From Ailanthus altissimus (lineage: Eukaryota; Streptophyta; Magnoliopsida; Sapindales; Simaroubaceae): a stretch of 64,000 bases of DNA. A program made the position numbers and the translations under genes. The stretch is taken from positions 4,030,001 through 4,094,000 of the forward strand of contig OX327704.1 in the NCBI GenBank assembly GCA_946807835.1, written 5' to 3'. Below are positions 34,263-47,142 of this stretch, one piece after another; within the stretch, counting starts at the first letter, position 1, and the number at the start of each line of letters is the position of its first letter. Below the pieces are notes generated by a model that had not been told where the DNA came from, searched no databases, and saw nothing but the letters and a program-made list of their open reading frames with translations.

Positions 34263-35698
34263 TTACCGTACTAAGCCAACATCTACAAAGGCAGTCTCTT
34301 TTACTCACTCTTACTTTTACCATTGCGGACAATGTCAACTTTAAGTTTGGAGGAGGGAAACACTATTCGATGTTCATTTATTGTGTTCGATGATGCTTAC
34401 TCTTTATTACAGTTGTTTTTAGTTGTTTCATTCTACATGCATTTCTTTTTATTTTCATTGTTAGTTGTGGGTTGGTTGAATGATTAATAGTCAATGATAT
34501 AAAATAAAAACATTATTTCAAATGCTACTTTTGTTTTTAAATAATAAATGTTGTGATTGTTTGCTTGGTAATCTAAGACAAGTTCGGTTTCATTTTGTGA
34601 CCACTTGATCTTTTGAGCACATAATAAGGATCATCTAGTTTTTATGCTTACTTAGAAGATGTTTATGTATAACAAGAATACTTAAGGTCTCAATAAAATA
34701 TTATAACTTGTTTGAGCATTACCTAAGGCATACATAATCTAGGAAATTATTTTATGCCATCTTTGGAATGGGTAAGCCTTTTAAGCCAACCATTGTATAT
34801 TTTTACCCTTAGTTACCTCTGTTGAGTCTAATAATCATTTTGCTTTGCTAACCACATCAATATCAGGCCTTTAATTTAACCATCTTTCTTAATACCTGTC
34901 ACACCATCAACATAAGAGAGTTGTGTGAGTTATGGGATTTTTAAAAGTGAAAAAGTGAATTAAAAAAAGGATTATGAATTTTGGTTGTTCTAATATTGTA
35001 TGAGCTTAAGTTTGGGGGTATAGTTGCTTATTTCTATTCCAAAAAAAATCAAAGATTAAATTTTTTTTAAAAAGAAAACTTTTATATAAGCTTGAATTTG
35101 CTATACCCCTATCTTAGAAAAGAAAAAGATAAACAAAAAAATAGAAAAGGAATAGAAGAAATAAGTTTAAAAGAAAATCAAGTGGAAAACAAATGGTTCA
35201 GTTTGAGTAATCTCTAGAGTAATGTGTGTTTATGGTGTGAGTTGAGCGAAAATTGATCCATTTTATCCTACCATCACCCTAGCTATATATTACAAGCTAG
35301 ATAAAGTCCTATTTGATCATTGATTATGTTTGTGCCTACATTAGTAGAGAGTGATGCAAAAAATAAGCCTATGGAGAGTTAATTAAGTAAAAACTCATAG
35401 AGACCATTTTATTGTCTTATATGCATAAACTAATCCAAGTGCATGTGACTAATGATTCTAGCTATACACACATGCACCAAGTAGGTCACTTGTAGAGTAG
35501 AATAAGTATTAGATTAACATGTTGAACTATTATGATATTTAGACTTTCCTTGAGATTGGTAGTCATGAGAAAATGTTTAGACAAATTGCTAATCATTTGC
35601 CGAACCAATATTTTGTGTCTTTTTATAGTTTGTTTTCAATTTTACCTTTAGTGTGCTTTCTTACTCGAGGACGAGAAAATATTTAAGTTTGGGGAAGT
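34263..35698 (+). repeat. Non-coding tail of gypsy Y
   Basis: The landmarks GCGGACAATGTCAACTTTAA (34324) and the polypurine tract AAGTTTGGGGAAGT just before 35699 match the tails of W and V. There is no coding sequence. Together with 12021-14372 it shows that everything between was inserted into, or replaced, the Y interior. Confidence 0.7.
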
Positions 35699-37038
35699 TT
35701 CATAAGAGCATTTTATATATGATGTTATACCCCTCTTAATTTGATAATTGCTCATTTTGAATGTAAATATATGGCATTTTTGTGTATTAATGACATTTTA
35801 TAGATTTCAAGTTAATAGAGTTGTTTGGATTTAATATTCAAATAAAACAAGGCAAAAATATCAAATATGCTACAGTTGATTGCTATAATAGTCTGCTACA
35901 GTACCAGTGAACTGTATTTTTACTACAGTGCTCCGTGCCTAGGCACCAAATTGGGACTCCATAGGCAGAAAACTTTGTGCTTAGGCACCGTTAACACCCC
36001 AAATTATTTTTAAACTTTGTGCCCTAATTTTAAATTTTGTTTGGAGCATAAATAATAAAGATTAAAAGCCTCACCTGTCATGGAGGAGAGAACACAAATT
36101 TAAGAGCAAAAACTAAAAGTTTCTAGTGAGAGAAAGTATATTGGAGCTTGGAATCTTGAAGACACTTAAAGATTGAAACCTCAAAAGCTTTTCTAACTAG
36201 TTTTCTATTCTTATCTTATCTTATTTACTTTAGTTTAAAGTTTAGTTTTGTAATTTGGGTTGTTTTGAACATGGTTACTCTTATGAACTCTTGGATTATT
36301 GTATTTGTGCATTTGAATATAGGTAGCTAAATTTCTTATTCTAGAGCTTGATGAAACTCTATTGAATACTATGTTTTGATATTGTTAGTTGGTTAATGAA
36401 TATCTTGTGTTTTTTGAATGTGCTTTTTATGAGTTTAATGCTTCTAATTGGATTGAAAAATTGGTTACATGATTTAGACTTGTGTGGGTTATGTGCTTGG
36501 AAATGTTTAACCTATGTGTTGAAATTAAAAAGTATAGCCTTTGATTTTATTGAGTTGTGAGACTAATAGAATTAAGGTGAATTAAGGTAATCACTTAAGG
36601 GTAGCTTAATATGTATATAGATAACAAGTTAGATAGAGATATTAACTTGATTGTGAATGCATAGGATCTCATTTGACACTCAAGAGAGATAATAAGATTA
36701 GTTCTAAACCTTTGATTAATGAATTTACAAGATTAGTTATTAAACATTAACTATAAAGAAAACAATGTAAAATCGAGTAAAATCAATACCCTATGACCCT
36801 TTTGCTATAGAATTAGACTCTCCGTGAACTTGTTAAAAATTAAGTTTTCACACCTTTAAATTTCTTAATCATTTTAGTGTTTTATTTAGTCTAAATAAAG
36901 TTAGGTTGCTAGTACCATAGTACTTAGCATCAATTTAAACATCAATCCTCGTGGAAACGACACTTACCCGTCACTTTATTACTTGCTCGTGACCTGTACA
37001 CTTACGTTACAATTCGTAAGTGTTTAGTTTCATAAACA
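35699..37038 (+). mobile_element. 3' LTR of gypsy Y
   Basis: It pairs with 12021-13443. It ends GTTTCATAAACA and is followed by TAACA, matching four of five bases before the 5' LTR. The start is placed after the polypurine tract; the TG seems mutated. CTGTAGC/CTACAGT words lie at 35868-35930. Confidence 0.8.
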
Positions 37039-38135
37039 TAACACAAAGAGCTAAATTTTTAAAAGTAATAAGTTAACTTTAAGCCTTCTTATAACGATGA
37101 AGAATATCCTTTATGTTCTTACAACTATTTAGAGAAGCTTCAGCAAAAATGAGGCTATCATTAGCACCAAAAAAATAATAAGTGGGAAATTTGGGGCCTA
37201 TATCTTCCACATTGCAAACTAGATAAATCTCCATTTTGTTCCGCATTATAAAGTAACATTGATAAACTCTCAGCACAAAGGATGAATAAGTAGAGGGAGA
37301 GAGGGTCACCTTGGCGAAGTCCTCTGAAAGGTGTCAAACTTCCCCTAGCTTTACCATTTATTAAAAAAAAGGCATGATATCGATGAAAGCCAACATCTGA
37401 TCCGCTTACACTATGCCTCTAGAGACCATCCAGAAAATCATTCCAGTTTGACATAGGCTTTAGACATATTTAATTTAAGTGCCATGTGCCCATTTTAATT
37501 TTTATGTTGATGTTTAATTACATGCATACATTCAAATCCAATGATGGCATTATTAATTATTAGCCTGGAAGAGATAAATGCACTATAGGATTCTGATATC
37601 ACATCATGTAAGACCAATCAAAGCCTATTAACAAAAAAGTTAACAATTATCTTAAAGGACACATTACAGAGATTTATAAGGCGGTAATCAGTTGGGCATT
37701 CTAGAGCTGTTATCTTTAGGACTAGGATAATCAGAGTATCATTAATACAACTAAGATCATCCATATTATTTAAAAAAAGAAGACATGCAGAGATAATATC
37801 ACATCCTAATATATTTTATAAAATAATGCTAACATACCATCTCGACCAAGTGTCTTCATTAAATTCATTTGGAAAACTGGTAGGTGAATTTTAGCTGCCT
37901 AAAAAGGAGCCTCTAAAAGTTATATACTCTCAACAAACATTCGATTACTTATATAATCCAAGATGGGTTGGAAGTCTACAGTTGAAGCCTCGTAGTGCAA
38001 AATAAGAAAAGTGGTACATAAGGATCTTTTTTATTTTGTTGCCAGTATTCTGCCATGTTCTCAAAGTATCCGTTAACCCACTTATTACAATTTGCTAATT
38101 CAAAATCAAGATAATTTTGATTTTAAGTTGGAAGT
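37039..38135 (-). pseudogene. LINE (L1-like) reverse transcriptase, central part
   Basis: Read downwards from 38135 the frames give LGRDGML (37840), DYRLINLCNVSFKIIVNFFVNRL (37690-37620), a SAFISSRLIINNAIIGFE block (37575-37525), KNxNGHMALKLNMSKAYVK, then FLINGKARGSL, FRGLRQGDPLSLYLFILCAE (37325-37265) and an FGANDSLIFAEA block at 37165. The last is the FADDSLIF catalytic motif with one Asp replaced by Asn. These are diagnostic of plant L1-type LINEs. Stops and frameshifts make it dead. It joins directly to 12020 if Y is removed. Confidence 0.9.
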
Positions 38136-39627
38136 TGATGTATGCTTTAGTAGTTAAGCGCAAGCGCATGTTACCATATTAAATAGTATAAAAATTTAAG
38201 TTCAAATATCGTTCCCACAAGGACTATAGCTAAGTGCAAGTGCACGTTATCATATCAAGTAATATAGAAATTTATGTCCAAATATCGTTCCCACATGGAC
38301 TATACAATATAATTTTTTCAATCAAGTATTAAAATTATATCTATTTAATTTTTAATCAGAAAACCAAAATCTGAAATTCAATTAATTAACTTAGTTTTAT
38401 TAAACTAAACTAAACCTAATATTTAACCAAAGATAAACAAAGAGAGGAATTCAGTAATTAATAATAATCTAGGATTTCAACTTATCCCCTAGTATTTCAT
38501 TGAATTTATTAATCTCTTATTTAATCCTTTAATACGAATTGACTGACTAGACTCTAATCTTATCACAAGTCTTTGTCGATGGTCGAGTGACTATGTTATG
38601 CATTCTAACAACTATCTATATGTCTATAGTAATTAGATGAGAATGAAATTTATTAAGAACAAGTTTAAATCTCACCATATATGCCATCTAAGTATATGTC
38701 TATCCTATATATAACTCATAATTGTTACCCTATGATCATGCATCAAACTATCTTAGGCTAAACACATGAATCTCTTTATCTAGTTCATCACGGTTCCTCA
38801 ATCATTCAAAATATTTTTCAGATATAATGAAATAATTAAACTCAAGATAGAATGAATAAATTATAATATATTAAGTTCATAAACTAATAGTCAATGAAAT
38901 TTAATTACATACTAGGTTTAAAAGTCTAACTCTAGATCAATAAATTTAGCTCATCACAAAATCAAAAGTATCAAACCAATCTATGAATAATAGTAAGAAC
39001 AAGAATATAATGATAAGAAAGATAAGAAAAACTAATCAAGAAGACATCTTAGGTTAATTCTCTCTCTTACTTAACTTGAAGCTTGAATCTTGAACTTGAA
39101 TCTCCAATCTTGACTTTGATCTCTTGAAATTGTGTTTTAAATTGTTTCCCTAAACTTTTCCTCTCTAACATTCTCTCTTTTGGCTCTTAAAAGAGTACTT
39201 TTATAGGTATTAGAAACCCTAGCTCGAGGACCTTCAAATTCAAGTCGAAATAAGACTAAAAATAAGGCGATTTATATGTCGTACGGGTACTGCAACAATA
39301 AGGGCTCAGCGCCACGACGTTGAGACCTAGAACGCGAAGATGGTAAAAGGTCGGCTGGGTGCCAGGGCGTTGACATTGGGCTCCTTGGCTCACAAATGTT
39401 TATCCTGGGCACTACAGAGCTCAGGCTTGGGTTTGGTGCTTTCATAGTTTAAGTGAAACTTCTTTATTTCACATCCGTTTTGCTCCCGTTTATCCCGAAT
39501 TGACACATTTTTCCTCGTGCACCTATTTATGATAACAAAAACATAATTAAATAGCAAAATATTCATAATTTGGAGCACAACTTAAGTTCAGAATGCTAAA
39601 TATACTAGTGCATTTACACCGCTATCA
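38136..39627 (-). mobile_element. 3' LTR of gypsy element V
   Basis: On the minus strand it begins TGATAGCGGTGTAAATGC at 39627 and ends near 38136. A CTATAAAAGT TATA box lies at about 39207-39197, with a degraded GC-rich palindromic array upstream at 39420-39302. The partner is 47143-48314. A 75-bp internal tandem duplication is at 38151-38306. Confidence 0.85.
38151..38306. repeat. 75-bp tandem duplication in the V LTR
   Basis: Two copies of a unit ending ATATCGTTCCCACA-GGACTATA follow each other. The 5' LTR of V has one. Confidence 0.75.
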
Positions 39628-40198
39628 AATACCCCCAAATTTAAGACTTTACTCGTCCGCAAGCTGATAGGGCGTAATTGTATAAAATATTTTATCTCTT
39701 AGACTTGATGTTTATTCAATTTATCCCAATAATTTGGCTATTTATGCATATTAATGTTGTTTTATAGGTTTAAGCACTATCGGAGCAAAAATACAGGAAA
39801 TCGAATGCAAATGGAGCTATTTGAAATAAGAATATGAGAAGGGACAAAATGCTCAAAATGTAAACAATAGCGTAAACAATACTAGTGAACAGTGAAATTG
39901 CTATAGCTCATGAACAGTGCAGCGCTGCGGCATTGGCTAGGGCATGTACATCAGATTGTTCCACCTGCATTTCTAACATCTGCAGAGATGAAGATTGGCT
40001 ACACAACAACTCAGCTGTCCTACTTACATGTTGGAACATATCTTCTAATGAGAATTTCATCTCAAGTTGTTATTATTGCATAATTTCTGGTGGTGTTACA
40101 AGAGGTTTTAATTGTAGTAGAGTTTCCTCTTGGTTGATATTCCAACATGCTAGATTCACACATTCTGGATAATAAGCATTGAAATTGTGGTTGTGCTA

Positions 40199-40971
40199 CT
40201 ATTGGTAACCAATTTTTGGATAATCTGTAGGTTCTGCACATTGTCCATTTGGATGGTTACCATCACAAAATTCACAAGTGATATATGTAACTCTCTCTAT
40301 ACATTCTATTAGGGTAACAACTTCAGTTTTCCATTGATAATTATTGAAGGCCATATCTTCTAATAATTCATATGCATCATCAACAAACATATTCATAAAT
40401 GTACCTCCTGCTGCAGCATCAATAAGCATCCTTAAATGTCCAACTATCCCATCATAAAAAATCTGCACAAGTAACTATTTTGGGATGCCATGATGTGAAC
40501 ATTTCCTCTGTATTTCTTTAAACCTTTCCTATGCTTCATATAAGGACTCATCATCATTCTGCACAAATGAAGTTATGGCACTCCTCATCATTGTTTTCTT
40601 TGCTGGTGGAAAGAATTTGGTAAGGAATTTCTACGCTAACTCATCCCACATTGTTATAAACCTTGGTGGTAGTGACCTCAACCAATTCTTTGCTCTATCT
40701 CGGAGTGCAAATGTGAATAGGCAAAGTTGAATTGCATCATTCGAAACTCTATTGTATCTGAAAAGGTCATAAATTTCTAAGAAATTCACAACATGTTCAG
40801 TTGGATCTTCATTTGGCAATCCACCAAATTGTACTGATGCTTTCAATAATTGAATCATCTCCGGTTGAATTTAAAGTAATCGACATCAATGACCGGTTTT
40901 TGAATGCTTGAGTGGATGTCGCTTACTCTTGGCACTGTAAAATCTCTTAATAAACTTGATGTTCCAGCCAT
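40199..40971 (-). pseudogene. Gag fragment of mini-element G
   Basis: Starting at ATG 40971 (MAGTSSLLRDFTVPR), the frames contain LLKASVQFGGLPNEDP, FTFALRDRAKNWLRSLPP (40720), KFFPPAKKTMMRSAIT, QIFYDGIVGHLRMLIDAAAGG (40468) and AYELLEDMAFNNYQW. An intact zinc knuckle CEFCDGNHPNGQC (CX2CX4HX4C) is at 40277-40239. A few stops occur. No protease or polymerase is present; about 280 further bases lead to the inverted LTR copy. The sequence is related to, but clearly distinct from, the gag of V and W. Confidence 0.85.
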
Positions 40972-41115
40972 TATAAATAAATGACTGAAAAACAGAAAAA
41001 TGAAACAAATGACAGCAAAATGTACAATGACAGCAAAATGAACAATGATAGAAAAATGTTTGAACTAAGAATAAGATGAATTGGTATTAGTATCAACAAG
41101 AATAATAAATAATTT

Positions 41116-41131
41116 CCCGACAACGGCGCCA
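41116..41131 (-). other. Primer-binding site of G
   Basis: TGGCGCCGTTGTCGGG on the minus strand, six bases inside the right-hand LTR, matches the Athila/Tat-type site with one change. Confidence 0.9.
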
Positions 41132-41416
41132 AAAACTTGTTGTGTATTTTCTAGTACTATTTTTGACACTGTAGCAATTTCACTGTTTATTGGTACTATT
41201 CATGACACTGTTTACATTTTAAGCATTTTAGTCCCTTCTCGGATTCTCATCTCAAATAGCTCCATTTGCATTCGGTTTCTTGTATTGTTGCTCCGATAGT
41301 ACTTAAACCTATAAAATAATATTAATATGCATAAATAGCCAAATTATTAGGATAAATTGAACAAACATCAAATTTAAGAGGATAAAATATTTTATGTAAT
41401 TACGCCTATCACAAGC

Positions 41417-42989
41417 AAAACACAAACAAACAATCACAACTTATTATTAAATCAAAATAAAAACTTAAATCTAAACATAATCTTAATTGATTAGATGACA
41501 TCCTTATTGTCTCAAAGGCTTTTAAATGGCATAAATCTTTTAAAACGCAATAGATAACTTTCAATAAATCATCATACCATTCATCAAGCCCTTCATTCTC
41601 CCTTATAATCAATCACTTGTGTGTGTGTGTGTGTGTAATAAGTAAGTAATTAGGCAAATAAAACTTTTATTTACAGGCTTACTTTTCATGCTACTCTCCA
41701 CTAATGTAGAAATACACATGTCTAGGAATCTATTTAGAACTTTATTTAGCTTGTAATGTAAGGCTAACGTCAAGGTATGATATAAACCTTTTATAGGTTT
41801 ACCATGAGCACTTAGCTTTATTTAGAAACCTTTTGAATCTTTTCTCCCTGATTTATCTCCTCCCTCTACTTTATGATACTTTCATCTTTCTTTTAATCAC
41901 TCTTTTGCAAAAAAAAATTCTTCTTTTTCTTAAGTTGGGGGTATTGCAAATTTAACGCTCTTTTTTTTTCTTTTCATGTTTTTAGAACGTACCCTCAAAC
42001 TTAGATTGTTAAGTACCTTCAAGACTTATTGTTTTCCACTTCAGTACCCTTTTCACACATACAACCACAACCTTTTTTATTATAAGAATATTTCTAAGTA
42101 AACTCAAGATTTATGGTGCTACGAGTCATTTTAGGATAAATAAGCTTAAAGTCTTGTGACTTATAATGTGCTTAAAAAGAAAAAATGTGTATTTAGGTTC
42201 AAAAGAGGTAATTAGAGATAAATATATCTAAGGTAGGCTCGAAAAAGCTCAATCAGTCCAAAAATAACCTAATGTCATTTTCTTATTCATGTGTTTCCTA
42301 GGATTTCACCTCAAATAGTAATCACGCAAGTTCTAAAGTGTTAGTCATCGAGACTGTGGTGTACTACTTAAGCAAGAGTATGTCTAAGTGAAAATATTTA
42401 ACTAATACATGCTTATTTTAATGTGCTCAAGAATGAGTGGTCAAAAATAAAGTTGAACTCAATCATCGATTCATGATATAAGAGTTATCTCAAGCATCTA
42501 TTGTTTCTTAGAAACTTATAAAAATAAATTCAATCACTATTCTATTTCTCATATTATCATCTTTTCAACCAAAACTTATCAACTAAAAACAATAACCCAC
42601 AAGACAACCAAACAATATAAGCAGCAAAATAAACACAGGTAGTGTGTTCCCACCCCCAAAACGTAAATTAGACATTGCCTCAATGTTGAAAAATAAACTT
42701 AAAAGTAAGAAAAACTCCCCTAGTAGATGAAGTTACAACATTGTAGCGTTGTATTCTATTGATGGGACTGCAATGTTTCTTTGCTCATAATGCTTATAAA
42801 TGCTTGTGCTGCTTTTTTGAATGTTTGACTTGTTGTTTTATTACTAACAAGAAAAAGAACTAAAATAACTAAAACTGAAACTTAAAGCAAATCTAAAATA
42901 AAATTTTCTTTGGTTGCCTCCCAAGAAGCGCTTGATTTACCGTCGTTGGCTTAACGAGGTTTTCATCCATTCTTATAGAGGATCAAAGG
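41417..42989 (-). repeat. Non-coding tail of gypsy V
   Basis: The sequence closely parallels the W tail (27710-29340), including TACACATGTCTAGG, a GT microsatellite at 41613-41635 and GACATTG-CTCAATGT near 42672. It was split from its polypurine tract (39641-39655) by insertion of G. Confidence 0.75.
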
Positions 42990-45900
42990 TAATGGTGGAA
43001 GCCTATTTATATGTGATCTTCTTGGCTATCTTCTCTTTAGGCTTCCATATATTCTTAATTAAGCCAAAGGCAGTAGTTTTCGCCTCATTCTCCTCATACT
43101 TCTCCGAAAAGACTTTAATCTTAGACCAAGGAAGTGATTCTATTATGCCTTTCTCTTTGCTCCTCTCTTTAAAGTGTTGCTCCCTCTTTTTCTTTCTTTT
43201 CTTTCTATATTTCAATGTCTTCTTTCTAATGTGAGGATTTAATATCTCCATGTTTTTTAACTGTTCAACATTTAGGCACACGACATTAATACTGCAACAA
43301 TCTTCATCCTTAGATGGTAACTTGATCTACTTGAAGACTTGAAAGTGATAGTGTCCTCTTGCACTCTCATGGTAACTCTTTTTTTGAACATTTATAATCA
43401 TTCGACCCGTGGCTAAGAAGGGTCTTCCAAAGATGATGGATATCTCTTTGTCTTCTTCCATGTCTAGAATGATAAAATCAGCAGAAAAAAATGAACTTAT
43501 CCACCTTTATTAGTATGTCCTCTATGATTTCCTTTGGATAGGTGAGAGGGGCGTAAACGCACTAGTATGATTTATACCTAATTTTTGTATTTTGCTCCAA
43601 ATCATAAATATTTGGATATTTAATTGTGTTTTCTTATCATAAATAGATGTACAACGGAAAATATGATGCATAAGAACAAATAGGAGGCGAATCAGACATC
43701 AAACAAAGAAGTTATGCTCAAAATACGAAATAAATACCAAGGTTGGGCGCCGCAGTACCTAGGTCAGTAGCTAAGCACCAGGCGCCCACAACCTAGCGTT
43801 GCGGTGCCCAGTGAGGCTTTCCAAAGTCATCTTTTTAGGTCTTGGCTTTGTGGTGCCTGTGCGACATATAAAATCCTCTCTCAACTCTCCTATTTCAACT
43901 TGGATTTGAAGCTTCTCGCCTTTAAGGTTTCCCATACCAATAAAAATACTCTTTTGAGGTCAAATACACAGACTTTGGAGAGGTAAAAATGTAGAGAAAG
44001 AATTCACAACACAAAATCAAATATCAAAGCCAAGAAATCAAGATCAAGATTCAAGCTTCAAGTCAAGATTAAGAGAAAAGAACATCAATAAGTCACTTTG
44101 ATTAGTTTTTCTTCTCTTTCTTTATCATTATATTCTTGTTCTTGTTGATCTTTATGAATTGGTTTGATACTTTTGGTTTTGTGATGAGCTAAATTGTTCA
44201 TCTAGGGTTAGACTATGTGAATCTAGTATGGATTTGAATTGTGTTAATTTTTAGTTTATGAACTTGATGCATTCAATTGATTCATTCTATCTTGTGTTTA
44301 ATGCTTTCATTATACCTGATTAATATTTTGAATAATTAAGGAACCATGATGGACGCAATTAAGGGATTCGTGTGTTTAGTCTAGGGTAGTTTGATGCATG
44401 ATCATAAGGTAACAACTATGAGTTCTATCTAGGATAGACACATACATAGGTGGCATGTATGGTATAATTTAGACTTGATCTTAATGAATTACATTCTGAT
44501 TTGATTACCATAGATATATAGGTGATTGTTAGAATGGGTAATATAGTCACTTGATTATCGACAGAGGCTTATGATGAGATTAATGTCTAAGTCAATCAAT
44601 TGGTAATAAAGAATTAACTAAGTTGTTAATGAGTCCAATGAAATACTAGGGGATAAGTCAAAATCCTAGATTATCTTTATTTGTGAATTTTACTATTTAC
44701 TTTTGTTCAGTTTAATTGATAGAGTAGATTAGTTAAATAAATTTTAGATTGTGATTTTCTAAATAAAAGTTAAGTAGGTACAATTTTAGTACTTGATTTA
44801 TAGAATTAGATTACATAGTCTCTATAAGATCGATATCTGGGCTTAAAATCCTATATTACTTGCGCTTAGCTACTATAGCAAACAATCAATAGGCAAGAGA
44901 GCAATCAACAAGTTAAATTGTGACATTAATAGGCCTTACTTCTCTTAAACCTAACTTATTAAAGACGAAAAAAGGCATGATATTTATACTTGCTCCAAGA
45001 TCACAAAGTGTTTTACCAAGATTATAATTACCAATGGAGCACATGATGGTAAAGCTTCCAGTATCCTTGAGCTTATGAGGTAGTTTTTTCTTGAGAATAG
45101 CACTATACTCCTCTGTCAATGCTACGATCTTATAATCTGCTAGTTGTTTCTTATTATATAATATCTCCTTCAAAAACTTCACATAACTTGGCATTTGTTC
45201 AAGAGGATCTGCAAAAGGTATGTTAATGTGAAGTTTTTTTAAGATATCCAAAAACTTTGAGAATTACTTATCTAGCTTTTGTTTCTGTAGCCTTTAAGGT
45301 AATGGTGGAGGAGGATGAAGAGGCTTAACCGTATGTTTCTGCTAATTTGTACTGTTATATGTTGCTGTATCTGCACTTTTCTATAATTCTACACTTTTTT
45401 CTACACTTTTTTACTGCTGCACATCATATTCTATAGTATTTTCTGCACTTTTCTATTGCTACACTTGTTTTGCATTTTTTAGATTGTCTTGCTACAATCT
45501 TTCAATTTTGCACTTGTTTGACACCTTTTATAGCCATTAAAGAAAAAGAATAGACGGTCTATATGGCTATATTTCTTCTTGTTGTGCCAACTTTTCCTTC
45601 TCTTTCCCACTTGATGGTGATGGTTTGGATGTGTTATCATATAAGATATTATCACTCCTCTAGTTTATGGCTTCACATTACTTTACATTTCTTGGATTTA
45701 CTTTGGTGTCGCTTAGTAGAATGCCTTGAGTCACTTATTAATGTTTATTGCAGGTTGTCCCATTTAAACCTCCAAGTTCTTCAATAATGTTAAACGCTTC
45801 TATAAGATGGCGTAATTGGACTTTATATATTGCATAAACATGTCTTTCAAAGTCGACTTATTTTCTTGTAGTAGTTGGAATCCCGAGGAATTCAATGGTC

Positions 45901-46884
45901 TCGATGACTCCCATTAGTTTTACACCAAAAGAAGTTAGAATGATCTCACTACCCCAGATTAAAGAATTTAGATTATCGGTTAGGTTGTTATCTATTAAGA
46001 TTTCCCATATAATTCATAAATTTTATGCATTGCTTATTCATATGGTTATCACCACAAAAGTCACATGTTACTTGATAGATTTTAACGGTACTCAATGCAT
46101 TGAATGCGTCCATCTCACTTGCTGGATTTTGACGACGTTCAATATATCAAACTTCTTGGATAATAAATTAATTTATGCTGCCAATGCATTAAATGCGTCC
46201 ATCTCATATATATTGGCATCTCTCTAGGGTGTAATTCTCTCAAGTGGCCATTGGTAACTATTTGATGTCATCTCTTCTAACGGATCATAAGCCTCACCCG
46301 TGGATTTATTCATTATACCTCTTTCAATAGCAGCAGCTATAATGGTCCTCAAATGGCCTACTAATCTATTTAAGGAAACTATAGTGAGGACATTTCTTCA
46401 ACATGTGCTTAAAGTGCTCTCATGCCTCATACAATGACTCGCCATCAATCTAACTGAATAAGGTGATGTAATTCCTCATCATTGTTGTATTTTCTAGTAG
46501 AAAAAACTTTACTAGAAACTTTTGCATTAGATCATCCCACGTCAATATGGATTCTAACAGTAATGACATCAACTAGCTCTTTGCCTTATCCTTCAAAGAA
46601 AAAGGGAATAGTCCAAGTCATATGGCATCGTTTGAGACTTCATTATACTTAAAGGTATTACAAATCTCCAAGAAATTTATGATATGCATGTTAGGATCAT
46701 CATTGGGAGCTCCATTAAATTATACTTACTCTTTCAACATCTCAAAGTTGTTAGCATTAATAGTTAGTCGTTGAACACTAGACTAAACACCATTTGTAGT
46801 TAGGACAGCATACTCTTTCAAAGTTCTCTGTGGTATCATGGGCTCAAACATTGGATTATCGATGTGATTGTTGCTCTTCTCCAT
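42990..46884 (-). pseudogene. Gypsy V gag-protease, interrupted by solo LTR S
   Basis: Gag begins at ATG 46884 (MEKSNNHIDNPMFEP) and includes [31 protein letters not shown] and EAYDPLEEMTSNSYQWP blocks with many stops. Protease starts near 45251 with KLHINIPFADPLEQMPSYVKF and the active-site block LCDLGASINIMP. It is cut at 44889 and resumes at 43542 with an IPIIFGRPFLAT-like remnant near 43415 and a basic KKRKKKREQ run at 43200. As in W, no reverse transcriptase follows. V is more decayed than W. Confidence 0.8.
43543..44888 (+). mobile_element. Solo LTR S inside the V protease (1346 bp)
   Basis: It begins TGAGAGGGGCGTAAACGC and ends GCAAACAATCA, and is flanked by the perfect TSD ATAGG (43538-43542 and 44889-44893). 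The uninterrupted sequence survives in W as GGGTAGGCAAGAGAGC (near 29920). It belongs to the same LTR family as V but lies in the opposite orientation. A GC-rich palindromic array (43745-43815) precedes a CATATAAAATCC TATA box (43865-43876). Confidence 0.9.
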
Positions 46885-47119
46885 GTTTAAAGATCGATAG
46901 CGTTGTTCATGTCAAAGTCTTTGCAATGTTCTTTCGATCTCACGATTAGAAGAAATCAAGTCAGTATTTTTCGCCCTTCGCACGAACTATCAAAGCAAAA
47001 GAAAAACAAAATCAAAGTAAAAATAAATAAATAAAATAAAATAAAACAGAAATAAAAAAAAATCTAAATTAAAGCAAGTAGTTTGGTATTAGTATTAATC
47101 TAAGGATAGATAGAATAAT

Positions 47120-47136
47120 CCCCAGCAATGGCACCA
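47120..47136 (-). other. Degenerate primer-binding site of V
   Basis: TGGTGCCATTGCTGGGG on the minus strand, a decayed Athila/Tat-type site just inside the 5' LTR. Confidence 0.8.
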
Positions 47137-47142
47137 AAATTT

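Larger units (their letters stand above)
39665..41411 (-). mobile_element. Mini-element G: gag fragment between inverted LTRs
   Basis: The 1747-bp element starts TGATAGGGCGTAATTG and ends CGCCTATCA, so both outer ends are the same U3 terminus of one LTR in opposite orientations. It is flanked by a perfect 5-bp TSD, CAAGC (39660-39664 and 41412-41416). The empty site is visible in W as CCTCAAGCAAAACG near 27710. The left LTR copy (plus orientation, 39665 to about 39914) lacks its last 30 or so bases. The right copy (minus, 41411-41138) is complete and followed inward by a PBS. It sits in the tail of V. Confidence 0.85.

Noticed and set aside
42914..43234. 106-codon plus-strand ORF
   Set aside because: Antisense of the basic C-terminal part of the V protease polyprotein.
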